Assembly: GCA_947503265.1 (NCBI GenBank) | Contig: CANNDC010000016.1 | Coordinates: 32,569 to 96,568 of the forward strand | Reading direction: 5' to 3' | DNA: 64,000 nt | Source of the DNA: an uncultured Alteromonadaceae bacterium | GTDB lineage: Bacteria > Pseudomonadota > Gammaproteobacteria > Enterobacterales > Alteromonadaceae | Part shown: positions 54,407-63,753 of the stretch, piece by piece | How the letters are laid out: each line of letters starts with the position of its first letter | Numbering within the stretch: the first letter of the stretch is position 1 | The notes under the pieces: model-generated | The model's database searches: none | Seen by the model: only the letters and a program-made list of their open reading frames with translations | Told to the model about the DNA's origin: nothing | Program-made: the position numbers and the translations under genes

Positions 54407-55006
54407 ATGAATAATGGTTCATTACCTATGAACCAAGATTCCAACCCAATGACGACTGCTAGTTTTCCAATTATACGCACCGAACGACTGCAACTAGATC
54501 AACTCACAAAACGAGACAGAATACCGTTGTTCAATATTTTCTCGGATCCTGCTGTTATCGAGCACTATGATGTAGAACGATTCCAAGATATTAGTGAAGC
54601 CGACAAGTTAGTTGAATATTTTGATGCCCGATTTGAAAGCGACACGGGTATTCGCTGGGCAATTCGAGACCCTCATACGAAGGTTTTACTAGGCACTTGT
54701 GGTTACACTAATTGGAATAGATACGACCATAGTGCGGTTATCGGCTATGAGTTAGCTAAAGACAGTTGGGGAAAAGGCTATGCTTTTGAAGCAGTAAAAG
54801 CAATTGTCGACTTTATTTTTGCAGACAGTTTTCACTTTTATGTTAATCGAATAGAAGCTTTAATACTGCCCAGCAATCAAGCTTCTGAAAAATTAGTCAC
54901 TAAAATCGGTTTTTCTTTTGAAGGCACATTGCGTGGCAAATGTTATTGGAATAATGATTTTCATGACATGAATATGTTTGGTTTAATTCGACATGATAGA
55001 CGCTAA
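54407..55006 (+). CDS. RimJ/RimL-type GNAT acetyltransferase
   Basis: 199 residues with a RimJ/RimL-like N-terminus IIRTERLQLDQLTKRD and an acetyl-CoA loop ELAKDSWGKGYAFEAV near residue 120. Such enzymes acetylate N-termini of ribosomal proteins or other amines; the substrate here is unknown. The ATG at 54407 is the upstream-most start; M8 (54428) or M15 (54449) are alternatives. Single gene after the typA terminator. Confidence 0.85.
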   Translation: MNNGSLPMNQDSNPMTTASFPIIRTERLQLDQLTKRDRIPLFNIFSDPAVIEHYDVERFQDISEADKLVEYFDARFESDTGIRWAIRDPHTKVLLGTCGYTNWNRYDHSAVIGYELAKDSWGKGYAFEAVKAIVDFIFADSFHFYVNRIEALILPSNQASEKLVTKIGFSFEGTLRGKCYWNNDFHDMNMFGLIRHDRR

Positions 55007-55037
55007 CAGAATTTATATTGGCTTCAAACAACAGACT

Positions 55038-55053
55038 AGGGGCTGTTGCCCCT
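55038..55053. other. Short GC-rich hairpin upstream of cyoE
   Basis: AGGGGC-TGTT-GCCCCT forms a perfect 6-base stem with a 4-base loop between the GNAT gene and cyoE. There is no T-tract after it, so it could be a weak terminator, RNA stabiliser or leader structure. Confidence 0.35.
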
Positions 55054-55156
55054 GAGTGTTACTATAAAATTCAACCTGTCGTTTTAACACGGCTAGCGAA
55101 AAAACCATTCCTGCTCTAACCTTAAACCAGTGTTCACTTTTCAATCAGATAACACT

Positions 55157-56047
55157 ATGTCAGATTTAGTGAAGAACAATGAAATGAGTTTCGGAGATTA
55201 TCTCAAGCTTGGAAAGTTCCGCCTGTGCTTGCTGGTTCTTTTTACCGGTTTGATTGGATATTGCCTCGGTGCGGTAGAATTTGAGCCGACTAAAATAGTG
55301 TGCTTTTTACTGGGAACCTTGCTGACAGCTATGGGGGCAAATGGCCTAAACCAATGGTGGGAAAGACAGCGAGATGGGCAAATGGTTAGAACTAGAAATC
55401 GCCCTATTCCTTCTGGCAAAATCTCCCCCGCAAAAGCATTGTTGGTTACGTCTTTATGGTCGACCTTAGGAATAGTATTGCTCTTCTTTTCAGTCAATCC
55501 ACTAACCGCATACTTGGCATTCGCTACATTAGTTAGCTACCTCATTATCTACACTCCGCTAAAAACCTTCTCATCTGTTGCCATTCTGGCCGGAGCGATA
55601 CCCGGTGCGATCCCGCCGGTAATGGGTTGGACTGCTGCGACCAATTCATTGGGTAAAGAAGCTATCATATTATTTTGCTTAATGTTTTTATGGCAAATTC
55701 CACACTTTATGGCGTTGGCTTCTATATATCAGCGCGATTACGACAAAGGAGGATATAACTTACTACCCGACAACCCAGAATACGAAAAAGTCACTCGAAG
55801 TATCATCGTTGTGTTTTGTTTAGCCTTATTGGGGACTAGCGTTTTAGTACCTGCTATTGGCTTAGGAACCATCTTATTTTTTTCCGGCGCCTTGATCTTA
55901 GGCGGTGTAATGCTTTACCTCGCGCTAAAATTTTATCAATGTTATAGCGTCGAAAATGCCCGCTTGGTGTTTCGTGCCAGTATAATCTACATACCGATAT
56001 TAATGACATTATTGGTGTTAGATGAAAGGCTAATAAGTCATCTATAG
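55157..56047 (+). CDS. cyoE: Protoheme IX farnesyltransferase
   Basis: UbiA-family membrane enzyme that makes heme O from heme B for oxidase subunit I. About 296 residues, about nine helices. The prenyl-diphosphate motif is NQWWERQRDGQMVRTRNRP: the first aspartate of the usual N-x3-D-x3-D is Glu, the second is kept. I favour ATG at 55157 (MSDLVKNNEMSF) over a GTG at 55130. The cytochrome oxidase operon starts 1 kb away on the other strand, which suggests a shared role. Confidence 0.92.
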   Translation: MSDLVKNNEMSFGDYLKLGKFRLCLLVLFTGLIGYCLGAVEFEPTKIVCFLLGTLLTAMGANGLNQWWERQRDGQMVRTRNRPIPSGKISPAKALLVTSLWSTLGIVLLFFSVNPLTAYLAFATLVSYLIIYTPLKTFSSVAILAGAIPGAIPPVMGWTAATNSLGKEAIILFCLMFLWQIPHFMALASIYQRDYDKGGYNLLPDNPEYEKVTRSIIVVFCLALLGTSVLVPAIGLGTILFFSGALILGGVMLYLALKFYQCYSVENARLVFRASIIYIPILMTLLVLDERLISHL

Positions 56048-56160
56048 AGTTAAACCAAGTATCGTCATTAGATCAAAAACGCTAAATCTAAATATCTGCT
56101 ATACTTACGATTAACATTTTATTTACATTCTTCTAATCAGTACAAAATGGGTTATTTGGT

Positions 56161-56718
56161 ATGCAAAGACATTACTACATAAGCGATGATTTAGACGACT
56201 TGGAAGCCGTTGAGAAAGAATTGGAAAATAGAGGCGTTTCTACTCCTCAAATTCACGTCTTGAGTGAGAATGATGCTGAAGTTGAGAGGCACCATTTACA
56301 TGCAATCGAATCGGTCCTGAAAAAAGACGTAGTGCATTCAACCGAATTGGGGGCTGTTGTAGGTGTAGTAGTTGCGGCAATTATTTTATCAGTTGTTTAT
56401 TTCTTGGGCTGGCATACTACTGCAGCAGGTTGGATCCCGTTTATATTTTTGGCTGTTGTTATTGTTGGTTTCTGCACTTGGGAAGGTGGTCTGATTGGAA
56501 TTCAAATTCCAAACTATCAATTTAAACGCTTCCAAGCCCTTCTTAAAGAAGGTAAACACGTGTTTTTCGTTGATATCGAACCAGATCAAGAGAGCATTCT
56601 TAACAGTGTTGTTGAGAAACACCCGAAACTCAAAGTGGCAGGAACAGGTGAAGGTACACCTGGTTGGGTTGTTCATGGCCAAGAAAAGTATCACAAAGCG
56701 ATGAAAACACTTCCTTAA
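56161..56718 (+). CDS. Conserved membrane protein of unknown function
   Basis: 185 residues. The first 60 residues and the last 70 are soluble; two hydrophobic helices lie near 62-85 and 88-112. ISDDLDDLEAVEKELENRG at the start and FKRFQALLKEGKHVFFVDIEPDQ later suggest a conserved fold, sometimes annotated only as a magnesium-transporter-like or NAD/FAD-utilising protein without experimental basis. Single gene, convergent with the oxidase operon. Confidence 0.7.
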   Translation: MQRHYYISDDLDDLEAVEKELENRGVSTPQIHVLSENDAEVERHHLHAIESVLKKDVVHSTELGAVVGVVVAAIILSVVYFLGWHTTAAGWIPFIFLAVVIVGFCTWEGGLIGIQIPNYQFKRFQALLKEGKHVFFVDIEPDQESILNSVVEKHPKLKVAGTGEGTPGWVVHGQEKYHKAMKTLP

Positions 56719-56722
56719 TAAA

Positions 56723-56759
56723 AAACTAGCAGCGTCAACTGGCACAGTTTCACTAGTTT
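56723..56759. terminator. Possible terminator hairpin between convergent genes
   Basis: AAACTAG (56723-56729) pairs with CTAGTTT (56753-56759), and the loop holds a second stem AACTG-GCA-CAGTT. It lies just after the stop of the membrane protein gene, but lacks a clean T-run, so the call is weak. Confidence 0.35.
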
Positions 56760-56822
56760 GAGTTTATTAGGTATGAGCTTCGCGGATATGAGTCTCACGG
56801 CTAAAACTAAAACGCATTGCCC

Positions 56823-57167
56823 CTAACTACTGGTAAAGAATAGGAGTCGGCTTAGTAGCGTATAATTCGACTCTAACGCCATTATCCCAATAAACAATCC
56901 CAAGCATAAGGGAGGTATTAGGATGGCACATATTAACGCCATTCTCTCCCACATTATATGCATGAATATACAGATGATTAGTCCCGCCTTCAGCGCCATG
57001 AACACCAGTATCAAAGTCCAGCGCAACATACCCTGCAATTGCATATAGTCAACCGCGTAGGAAAACGCACTAAGAATAAATAGCAAAACCCAAATCTTCA
57101 AATAGAGGCTCAATGGGTGTTCTTGGTGAACATGCTCCTCAGAGCTTGTTTGGCCTTCTGCTGACAT
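56823..57167 (-). CDS. Cytochrome c oxidase subunit IV family protein
   Basis: 114-residue membrane protein with three helices (about 24-44, 47-70, 77-100), fitting the bacterial COX4/CtaF-like family. Small accessory subunit of the terminal oxidase. Last gene of the oxidase cluster, separated from subunit III by 318 bases that carry a MITE-like repeat, so it may need its own promoter. GGAGG precedes the ATG. Confidence 0.82.
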   Translation of the reverse strand: MSAEGQTSSEEHVHQEHPLSLYLKIWVLLFILSAFSYAVDYMQLQGMLRWTLILVFMALKAGLIICIFMHIMWERMALICAILIPPLCLGLFIGIMALESNYTLLSRLLFFTSS

Positions 57168-57314
57168 ATTTCCTCCTTATTCTTATTGAATAAGATTTAT
57201 TAATACCGATACAAAGCACCAATTGTTAAAGTGACTAGTCCGTGTCTATAAAACGCTTGGGCGCTATTTTCCTGAACTTTTGTTAATTAACCTAAACTCT
57301 GAATAACAACTTGC

Positions 57315-57420
57315 GTTCTAGCTGCTATTTTTCCCAATTACTGCGTTAAGTTCGTTTGCAATAGGCCAGCTATTGATGCACAAATTTGCTTTTAACTAGG
57401 AAATAATCACCAGCTAGAAC
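57315..57420. repeat. MITE-like palindromic element
   Basis: 106-base element with perfect 10-base inverted ends GTTCTAGCTG and CAGCTAGAAC. The pairing continues imperfectly (TATTTTTCC with GGAAATA) and a central hairpin TGCAATAG-GCCAG-CTATT-GA-TGCA sits in the middle. No ORF. It looks like a short non-autonomous repeat with structured RNA potential, inserted between oxidase subunit III and subunit IV genes. I recall similar palindromic repeats in Alteromonadales genomes, but could not search. The rest of this 318-base gap shows nothing else. Confidence 0.6.
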
Positions 57421-57485
57421 CTAACATAATATTAAGCTATATAATTCAAAGTGTTAGCTAATTTCTTATCCAGATTTTAGGTTCT

Positions 57486-58160
57486 TTACCATAGATAAAA
57501 CAAGGCAAATATGAACACCCATACCAGATCCACGAAATGCCAATAGAGCCCAGCAATTTCAACGATTTCGTAATTGCCTGCACTCTCATAATGACCTTTC
57601 AGAATTTTGATCGCGACGATAGCGAGGTAAATCACGCCGATCGATACATGAAAACCATGGAACCCTGTCACCATGAAGAAGATGGCTCCGAATTGATCTG
57701 CTCCAAATGGATTTCCCCATGGTCTAACCCCTTCTGAAATCAATTTCGACCATTCAAACGCTTGCATGCCCACAAATGACAAGCCGAGTAAGGCAGTGAC
57801 TAACATTAGAATAGCCGCCTTTTTCTTGTCTTTTCGATAGCCATAATTCACCGCCATCGCCATGGTTCCACTGCTGGTAATCAGAATAAATGTCATGATC
57901 GCAATTAACACGAGTGGAATATGGTGACCTGCTATTTCCAATGCAAAAACTTCGCTGGCGTTTGGCCATGCATCTACTGCCGACATTCGAACAACCATGT
58001 AGCCAATTAAGAAACAGCTAAATACAAAGGTATCACTCAGTAGAAAAATCCACATCATGGCCTTTCCCCAAGGCACATTGAACGTTTCCTTGTCAGCAGA
58101 CCAATCAGAGATAAACCCTGTAACACCTTCTAAACTATAACGGGTTTCATCTTTTTTCAT
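57486..58160 (-). CDS. Cytochrome c oxidase subunit III (second copy)
   Basis: Heme-copper oxidase subunit III, 224 residues, with about five to six helices. Motifs LSDTFVFSCFLIGYMVV, FHGFHVSIGVIYL and YWHFVDLVWVFIFALFYLW are characteristic. The start is ATG 58160, overlapping the previous stop as ATGA, with GGGAG seven bases upstream. An in-frame start at 58181 would add seven residues. Third of the tightly packed oxidase genes. Confidence 0.9.
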   Translation of the reverse strand: MKKDETRYSLEGVTGFISDWSADKETFNVPWGKAMMWIFLLSDTFVFSCFLIGYMVVRMSAVDAWPNASEVFALEIAGHHIPLVLIAIMTFILITSSGTMAMAVNYGYRKDKKKAAILMLVTALLGLSFVGMQAFEWSKLISEGVRPWGNPFGADQFGAIFFMVTGFHGFHVSIGVIYLAIVAIKILKGHYESAGNYEIVEIAGLYWHFVDLVWVFIFALFYLW

Positions 58161-58831
58161 ATTGATGCTCCCAAGCCACAAAATTCGACAATTGCATTGT
58201 AGGTTTCGGGTTTACTAACCAATAGTGCAAATAACAGTGCCCACAATAACAACAAAAAATGCCAGTAAATTGCACTCAATTGAATATAGTGTTGGGCTTT
58301 TTGTTGACCTTTAATGATTGCCCCAACCGCGAGCAGCCAAAGAATAAAACCAATTCCTACGTGAACAGCGTGTAATCCTGTGAACAGATAAAAAAAGCTT
58401 AATGCTGGGTTTAAATTAACGACAAAACCTTGGTCATAGAGTTGTTGCCAGAACATAAGTTGGCCAGCAACAAAGGCGCAACAAAAAACACCGGCCAAAA
58501 ACAACGAAATTTTAAATATTAGCGACTTACTCTTGTGACCTAGAAATTTTGAAGTTTGTAAAAATACACTAGCCAATACCAAGTAAAGGCTATTCAGCCA
58601 CAACTGGCTTTTATCGAAAAGTGGATGGTTGGCCTGTTCAGCTAAAGGTTGCCAATCTGGATATTGTGAGCGCATCAAAAATGCAATAATAAATAGGAAA
58701 AATAACACTGAAACTACCGCTAATATTACCTTTAAGCCGGCTATTCGAATGTGTTCAGGAGCAGAGTGTTGATTTTGAGGTTCAGCGCCTTGTTCCCAAG
58801 GTTTTTCAGTTAAGGTGCTTAGGATACTCAT
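58157..58831 (-). CDS. Cytochrome c oxidase subunit III (first, divergent copy)
   Basis: 224 residues, about six to seven helices, more divergent than the next gene but with the same signatures LFTGLHAVHVGIGFIL and YWHFLLLLWALLFALLV at the C-terminus. So the operon carries two subunit III genes in tandem. They might form a split or heteromeric subunit III, or one may have a different role. Overlaps both neighbours by four bases, so translation is coupled. Confidence 0.85.
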   Translation of the reverse strand: MSILSTLTEKPWEQGAEPQNQHSAPEHIRIAGLKVILAVVSVLFFLFIIAFLMRSQYPDWQPLAEQANHPLFDKSQLWLNSLYLVLASVFLQTSKFLGHKSKSLIFKISLFLAGVFCCAFVAGQLMFWQQLYDQGFVVNLNPALSFFYLFTGLHAVHVGIGFILWLLAVGAIIKGQQKAQHYIQLSAIYWHFLLLLWALLFALLVSKPETYNAIVEFCGLGASI

Positions 58832-60567
58832 GTTTTTTGCTCCTCACCTTTTCCCGCATAGTTTTGCGGTAGATAGTCTTCTTCATAGCCCGGTACACTG
58901 TAGTCATAAGCCCAACGATGGCAAACTGGAAGATTTTCTCCCCAATTACCGTGTCCGGGTGGAGTGGTTTCAGTTTGCCATTCTAAAGATGTTGCTTGCC
59001 ACGGATTATCCGTGGCTTTCTCGCCTTTAAATAAGCTCCAAATTAAATTGAAAATAAAAATGAGTTGCGCGACAGCAACAAAAATAGCCATGACTGAAAT
59101 CATGGCATTAAGGTCCTTTGCAGATTCTGGGATAAAGTCATAATTCTCATAAGCAAAATATCGCCTTGGCACACCTAGAACACCTAAATAGTGCATCGGA
59201 AAATAAATGGCATAGGTACCTAAAAACGTGCACCAGAAATGCCATTTTCCTAATGTTTCATTCAGCATCCTACCAGCCATTTTGGGGTACCAATGATAAA
59301 TACCGCCAAATACAACCAAGATCGGAGAAACGCCCATTACCATATGAAAATGAGCGACCACGAAGTAGGTGTCTGAAAGGGGTAGATCGACAATCACATT
59401 ACCCAGAAACAAGCCGGTCAGACCGCCAATTGTAAATGTAGAAACAAAACCCAGTGCGAATAGCATGGGTACATTGAGACGAATATTGCCATTCCAAATA
59501 GTCAGAACCCAGTTGTAGACTTTTATCGCCGTCGGTACCGCAATTATCAATGTAGTGGTGGCAAAGAAATAGCCGAACATAGGATTCATTCCACTGACAT
59601 ACATGTGATGAGCCCACACTACAAAACTTAGCACTCCGATGGCGACAATCGCCCACACCATTAAACGATATCCAAAAATATTCTTGCGAGCATGTACGCT
59701 AATTAAATCTGAGACAATACCAAATGCTGGCAGGGCTACGATGTAAACCTCAGGGTGTCCAAAGAACCAAAATAAGTGCTGGAAGAGTATGGGACTGCCC
59801 CCTTCATGATCAAGCTGTTGCCCCATGGACAAAATAGCAGGCATAAAAAAGCTAGTGCTTAACGTTTTGTCAAACAACATCATCACGGCGCTAACAAAAA
59901 GCGCGGGAAAGGCAAGCAAGGCTAAAATAGTCGCCATAAAAATGCCCCAGATAGTCAGCGGCATTCGCATTAAAGTCATACCGCGAGTTCGCGCTTGTAA
60001 GACAGTAGTGACATAGTTTAAGCCGCCCATAGTTGCTGCAACGATAAAGATTGCCAGCGAAACTAACATCAGAATAATGCCCCAATCAGAGCCCGGTGTG
60101 CCGGGTAAAATCGCTTGAGGCGGATACAGAGTCCAACCAGCCCCGGTGGGACCACCAGGAACAAAGAAACTGGCCATCAACACAATAACGGCGAGCAAGT
60201 AAAACCAAACGCTCAACATATTTACAAAAGGAAAAACCATATCCCGGGCGCCTACCATCAATGGAATGAGATAGTTTCCGAATCCACCGAGGAAAATGGC
60301 GGTGAGTAAGTAAATCACCATGATCATGCCGTGCATTGTCACAAACTGGTAATAAGCACTCGGGTCGATAAAATCAAAACTTCCCGGAAATCCCAATTGC
60401 AATCGCATTAGACCCGATAAAACCAATGCAACTAGTCCAACTAAAATTGCAATAACGGAATATTGGATAGCAATAACCTTGTGGTCCTGACTCCAAACAT
60501 ATTTGGTCAAGAAGCTAGTTGGTTCGTGCATATCATGCTCTAAATCTTCTTCCATCATTTGCTCCAC
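58828..60567 (-). CDS. ctaD: Cytochrome c oxidase subunit I
   Basis: Catalytic subunit with low-spin heme and the heme-CuB site. 579 residues, twelve helices. HGMIMV holds a heme ligand. FFGHPEVYI contains the CuB histidine with the cross-linked tyrosine and D-channel glutamate, and AHHMYVSGM contains the CuB histidines. FVVAHFHMVMG carries the other heme ligands. The D-channel aspartate is kept (GARDMVFP), so it is an A1-type proton pump. First 22 residues are acidic. Coupled to both subunit III genes. Confidence 0.97.
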   Translation of the reverse strand: MEQMMEEDLEHDMHEPTSFLTKYVWSQDHKVIAIQYSVIAILVGLVALVLSGLMRLQLGFPGSFDFIDPSAYYQFVTMHGMIMVIYLLTAIFLGGFGNYLIPLMVGARDMVFPFVNMLSVWFYLLAVIVLMASFFVPGGPTGAGWTLYPPQAILPGTPGSDWGIILMLVSLAIFIVAATMGGLNYVTTVLQARTRGMTLMRMPLTIWGIFMATILALLAFPALFVSAVMMLFDKTLSTSFFMPAILSMGQQLDHEGGSPILFQHLFWFFGHPEVYIVALPAFGIVSDLISVHARKNIFGYRLMVWAIVAIGVLSFVVWAHHMYVSGMNPMFGYFFATTTLIIAVPTAIKVYNWVLTIWNGNIRLNVPMLFALGFVSTFTIGGLTGLFLGNVIVDLPLSDTYFVVAHFHMVMGVSPILVVFGGIYHWYPKMAGRMLNETLGKWHFWCTFLGTYAIYFPMHYLGVLGVPRRYFAYENYDFIPESAKDLNAMISVMAIFVAVAQLIFIFNLIWSLFKGEKATDNPWQATSLEWQTETTPPGHGNWGENLPVCHRWAYDYSVPGYEEDYLPQNYAGKGEEQKT

Positions 60568-60599
60568 GCAATTATTTTCTGTAAATATCTAGTCATTGC

Positions 60600-62003
60600 T
60601 TACAGCGTTTTTATAAATTCTATTATCGCGACTACCTCTTCCTCATTTACCACTGGAGGTGGCATTACGGGAGGATAGCCTTCAACTATTTTTGCATTTG
60701 GTTGAAAAATTGACTCTTTCAAATAACTTTCGGTAACTTCGATAATTTGTCCGCTAGCTAATTCTCTTTGGCTACCAAACAAATCTTTCCACGTAGGTCC
60801 AAGCATTTTCGAACCGTCCATACTATGGCAAGCAGTGCACCCTTTAGATTGCACAAGTTTGGCTCCAGAAGGTGTTTCCTTCTGAACTTCACCATTACTT
60901 TTCTGGGAACCGCCCTTCTCTTTGATGTAGGCAATTAATGCATTTACCTGCAAATCATCTAAATCTACAGGGGGCATGATAGGCGCGAAGCCTTTTACAA
61001 TTTTGGCTTCTGGGTTGAGTATAGATTCTCGCAGATAGTCTTCATCTACTAGAATTTCCTCACCATTCACTAAGGTTTGTGTTTTTCCAAACAACCCTTT
61101 CCAAGTAGGTCCGACTGAACTGTCGTTGAAGTTATGGCATCCAATACAACCATTTGTCTGCGCGAGCTCTTCACCACTTTTTGCGGCGACGCTTAGGATT
61201 TCAGAATTGTTCTTGGCAAGTGAATCAGCAAACGTTGATTGTTGCTGAATCCAAGTATCAAAATCTTGTGGCTCTCTAACTTCGACATAACCACGCATAT
61301 TGAAGTGTCCGATACCACAGAATTCTGCACATAAAATTTCGTATTCACCTACTTTCGTCGGAGTAAACCAAATATATGAGACTGTGCCAGGGACCATATC
61401 CATCTTGACTCTAAATTGAGGGACGTAAAAGTTGTGTAATACGTCTTTTGAGCGCATCAACACTTTGACAGGTTGGTCCAAGGGTAGTATCAGACGATTA
61501 CCGGTAACCAATACATCATCGCTACCATTTGGGTCTAGCGGATCGATTCCGAATGGATTATCGATGCTGATATGTTCTATCGCGCTTTTACCTAGCTGAT
61601 TGTCGGCACCTGGAAACCGGAAGCTCCAACTCCATTGTTGACCAACGACTTCGACCACACTTGCTTCTTCAGGAACATTAACAAAATCAGAATATACAAC
61701 TAAACCTGGGGCAAGCATGGCAATGATGCCAACGCTAGTGATGGCTGTTAACCATACTTCTAGTTTCTTATTTTCAGGTTCATATTTAGACTTTCTATTT
61801 TTATCATGTCGATATTTGATCACCGCAAAAGCGATAAAGAAGTTTATTGCGATGAATACAATACCGGTAATGATCAGGGTGATGAGCATAGTGTCATCAA
61901 TCGCCCCCCAGTTAGACGCTAAAGGGGTCATTACCCATGGAGATACGAAATGAAATACAATTGAGCCAATAACGATCAGGATCAATACTACAGCTATAGC
62001 CAT
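60600..62003 (-). CDS. ctaC: Cytochrome c oxidase subunit II with two cytochrome c domains
   Basis: 467 residues. Two N-terminal helices, then the CuA domain (about 110-245) with His190, Cys225, Cys229, His233 and Met236. Two class I cytochrome c domains follow: CIGCH (286-290) with Met in APIMPP, and CTACH (389-393) with Met in PVMPPP. This di-heme fusion carries electrons to CuA within the subunit, like caa3 oxidases but with two hemes. No separate cytochrome c gene is needed adjacent. First gene of the oxidase operon. Confidence 0.95.
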   Translation of the reverse strand: MAIAVVLILIVIGSIVFHFVSPWVMTPLASNWGAIDDTMLITLIITGIVFIAINFFIAFAVIKYRHDKNRKSKYEPENKKLEVWLTAITSVGIIAMLAPGLVVYSDFVNVPEEASVVEVVGQQWSWSFRFPGADNQLGKSAIEHISIDNPFGIDPLDPNGSDDVLVTGNRLILPLDQPVKVLMRSKDVLHNFYVPQFRVKMDMVPGTVSYIWFTPTKVGEYEILCAEFCGIGHFNMRGYVEVREPQDFDTWIQQQSTFADSLAKNNSEILSVAAKSGEELAQTNGCIGCHNFNDSSVGPTWKGLFGKTQTLVNGEEILVDEDYLRESILNPEAKIVKGFAPIMPPVDLDDLQVNALIAYIKEKGGSQKSNGEVQKETPSGAKLVQSKGCTACHSMDGSKMLGPTWKDLFGSQRELASGQIIEVTESYLKESIFQPNAKIVEGYPPVMPPPVVNEEEVVAIIEFIKTL

Positions 62004-62236
62004 GCCAGCCCCTTATTATTTTTATTACTGTCCATAGAAAAAGTCTATTTTCAATGCAAATAATGGGTACTAACGGTAAAGCTACTTCAGATTGATATTT
62101 GGTTTATACGATTCCCAATACAAAAAACCAATCTTAATCACCCCAAAAACAACTGTTTGAATTTTAATCAATACTAAACAAGTGTAGGCGTAAATTGCGT
62201 ATTCTGCGAATTAAGGTTTGTCTGTGATAATTGAGC

Positions 62237-63610
62237 CTAAAACAAGATACTTAAAAGGGCTGCAATTAAGAAAGCAGTTGTCCCTAATAGAGTTACCATG
62301 ACCGTCCAAGTTTTAAGTGTTGTTTTCTCATCCATATTAAATAATCGACTTACTAACCAAAATCCCGAGTCATTGAAATGGGACAAAATGGTTGCTCCGC
62401 CTGCAATGGCGATAACAATTAAGCAAAGATCTAAGCCATGTAAATCTGCCGACATAGCAACGGCTGGAGAAATTAGAGCTGCTGTTGTGGTCAATGCCAC
62501 GGTCGCAGATCCCTGTGCCACGCGCAGACAAGCAGAAATAGTAAAAGCTGCTAAGATTATTGGCATTCCCATATCTGATAAAGCACCAGCTAGAGCATCA
62601 CCAATCCCACTAGCCCTTAGAACTCCGCCAAACATCCCGCCAGCTCCGGTGACTAACACGACAGAACAGATTGGTGCTAGCGACTTTTCACATAAGCTTT
62701 GTAGAGAACTTTTATCAAATTGCCTTGAGAAAACGATTAAACAAAACATTACTGTGATTAACAGTGCAATAGGTGTTTGACCAAGAATTATCAAACTTTG
62801 TACGAGGATATTAGTACTTTCAACCAGCCCCATTGCGGTCAATGTACTCAACCCTGTATTGAAAGAAATTAAAAGCATTGGTAGCAATAGAACCGATAAT
62901 ACGGTTAAAAATTTTGGTTTCGGTCCTTTGGTTTCTTGTACTGATGAAAATAAATTGTTTTCTGTAGGGATAACCAAACGTTTTCCACTGTAGATAGAAA
63001 ACATGTAGCTTCCCAAATACCAGGTCGGTATCGCAATAACAAAACCCACTACCAAAAGCATTCCTATGTCGGCACCTAAAAATTGGGCTGCTGCTACGGG
63101 TCCTGGATGGGGTGGCACGAACGCATGCATTACTGCAAAACCTCCGGCCGCAGGTAGTGCATATAATAATAATGAGCCACCAAATCGATGGGCGACACTC
63201 AGTATAATAGGCATTAAAACAACCAGACCAGCATCAAAGAATATTGGAAAGCCAAATAACATTGATGCAACACCGAGAGCCATTGGAGCGCGATCTGGCC
63301 CAAATCGATTAATTAACGTATTGGCTAAGACTGAAGCGCCTCCACTGGCTTCTAATATTTTACCTATCATTGCTCCTTGACCCACTAACAAAGCTACTGA
63401 GGCTAATGTTCCACCAAAATTTTGGGTCAGCGTTGGGACTAATTTTTCAATTGGAATACCTGTTGCTAAAGCAGTGATTGCACTAACCAAAATTAGAGAA
63501 ATGAAGGCATGAATTCGAAAATATATGATTAAGATTAGAAGTGCGATGACAGCGATTAATGCTGTGCTAAGTAAATAACTCGGGCTATTAGAAAGTAACT
63601 GAAGGTCCAT
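62237..63610 (-). CDS. GntP-family gluconate:H+ symporter
   Basis: Inner-membrane permease of 457 residues with twelve or more helices. The family signatures GGASVLANTLINRFGPDRAP near 90, the HPGPVAAAQFLGA loop near 168 and SHFNDSGFW near 420 are present. Members take up gluconate, other hexonates or D-glycerate with protons; no kinase or dehydratase gene is adjacent to tell which. Upstream of the oxidase operon, with 233 bases between. Confidence 0.93.
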   Translation of the reverse strand: MDLQLLSNSPSYLLSTALIAVIALLILIIYFRIHAFISLILVSAITALATGIPIEKLVPTLTQNFGGTLASVALLVGQGAMIGKILEASGGASVLANTLINRFGPDRAPMALGVASMLFGFPIFFDAGLVVLMPIILSVAHRFGGSLLLYALPAAGGFAVMHAFVPPHPGPVAAAQFLGADIGMLLVVGFVIAIPTWYLGSYMFSIYSGKRLVIPTENNLFSSVQETKGPKPKFLTVLSVLLLPMLLISFNTGLSTLTAMGLVESTNILVQSLIILGQTPIALLITVMFCLIVFSRQFDKSSLQSLCEKSLAPICSVVLVTGAGGMFGGVLRASGIGDALAGALSDMGMPIILAAFTISACLRVAQGSATVALTTTAALISPAVAMSADLHGLDLCLIVIAIAGGATILSHFNDSGFWLVSRLFNMDEKTTLKTWTVMVTLLGTTAFLIAALLSILF

Positions 63611-63753
63611 GGTGTATTTTTATTATTATTGACTGATAAAAGAAAAGGTTTACATAGTCTGTCTAAATTGTCTAATCATGTTGATTCTTTGTTTGAAGCT
63701 AATACCGAAAGGTATGAAGAAATCATGCAAGAGCACTTGAAGTTGATATCAAG

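Noticed and set aside
62157..62171. FNR-like box TTGAATTTTAATCAA upstream of the oxidase operon
   Set aside because: The half sites are five bases apart instead of four, and the left half differs from TTGAT.
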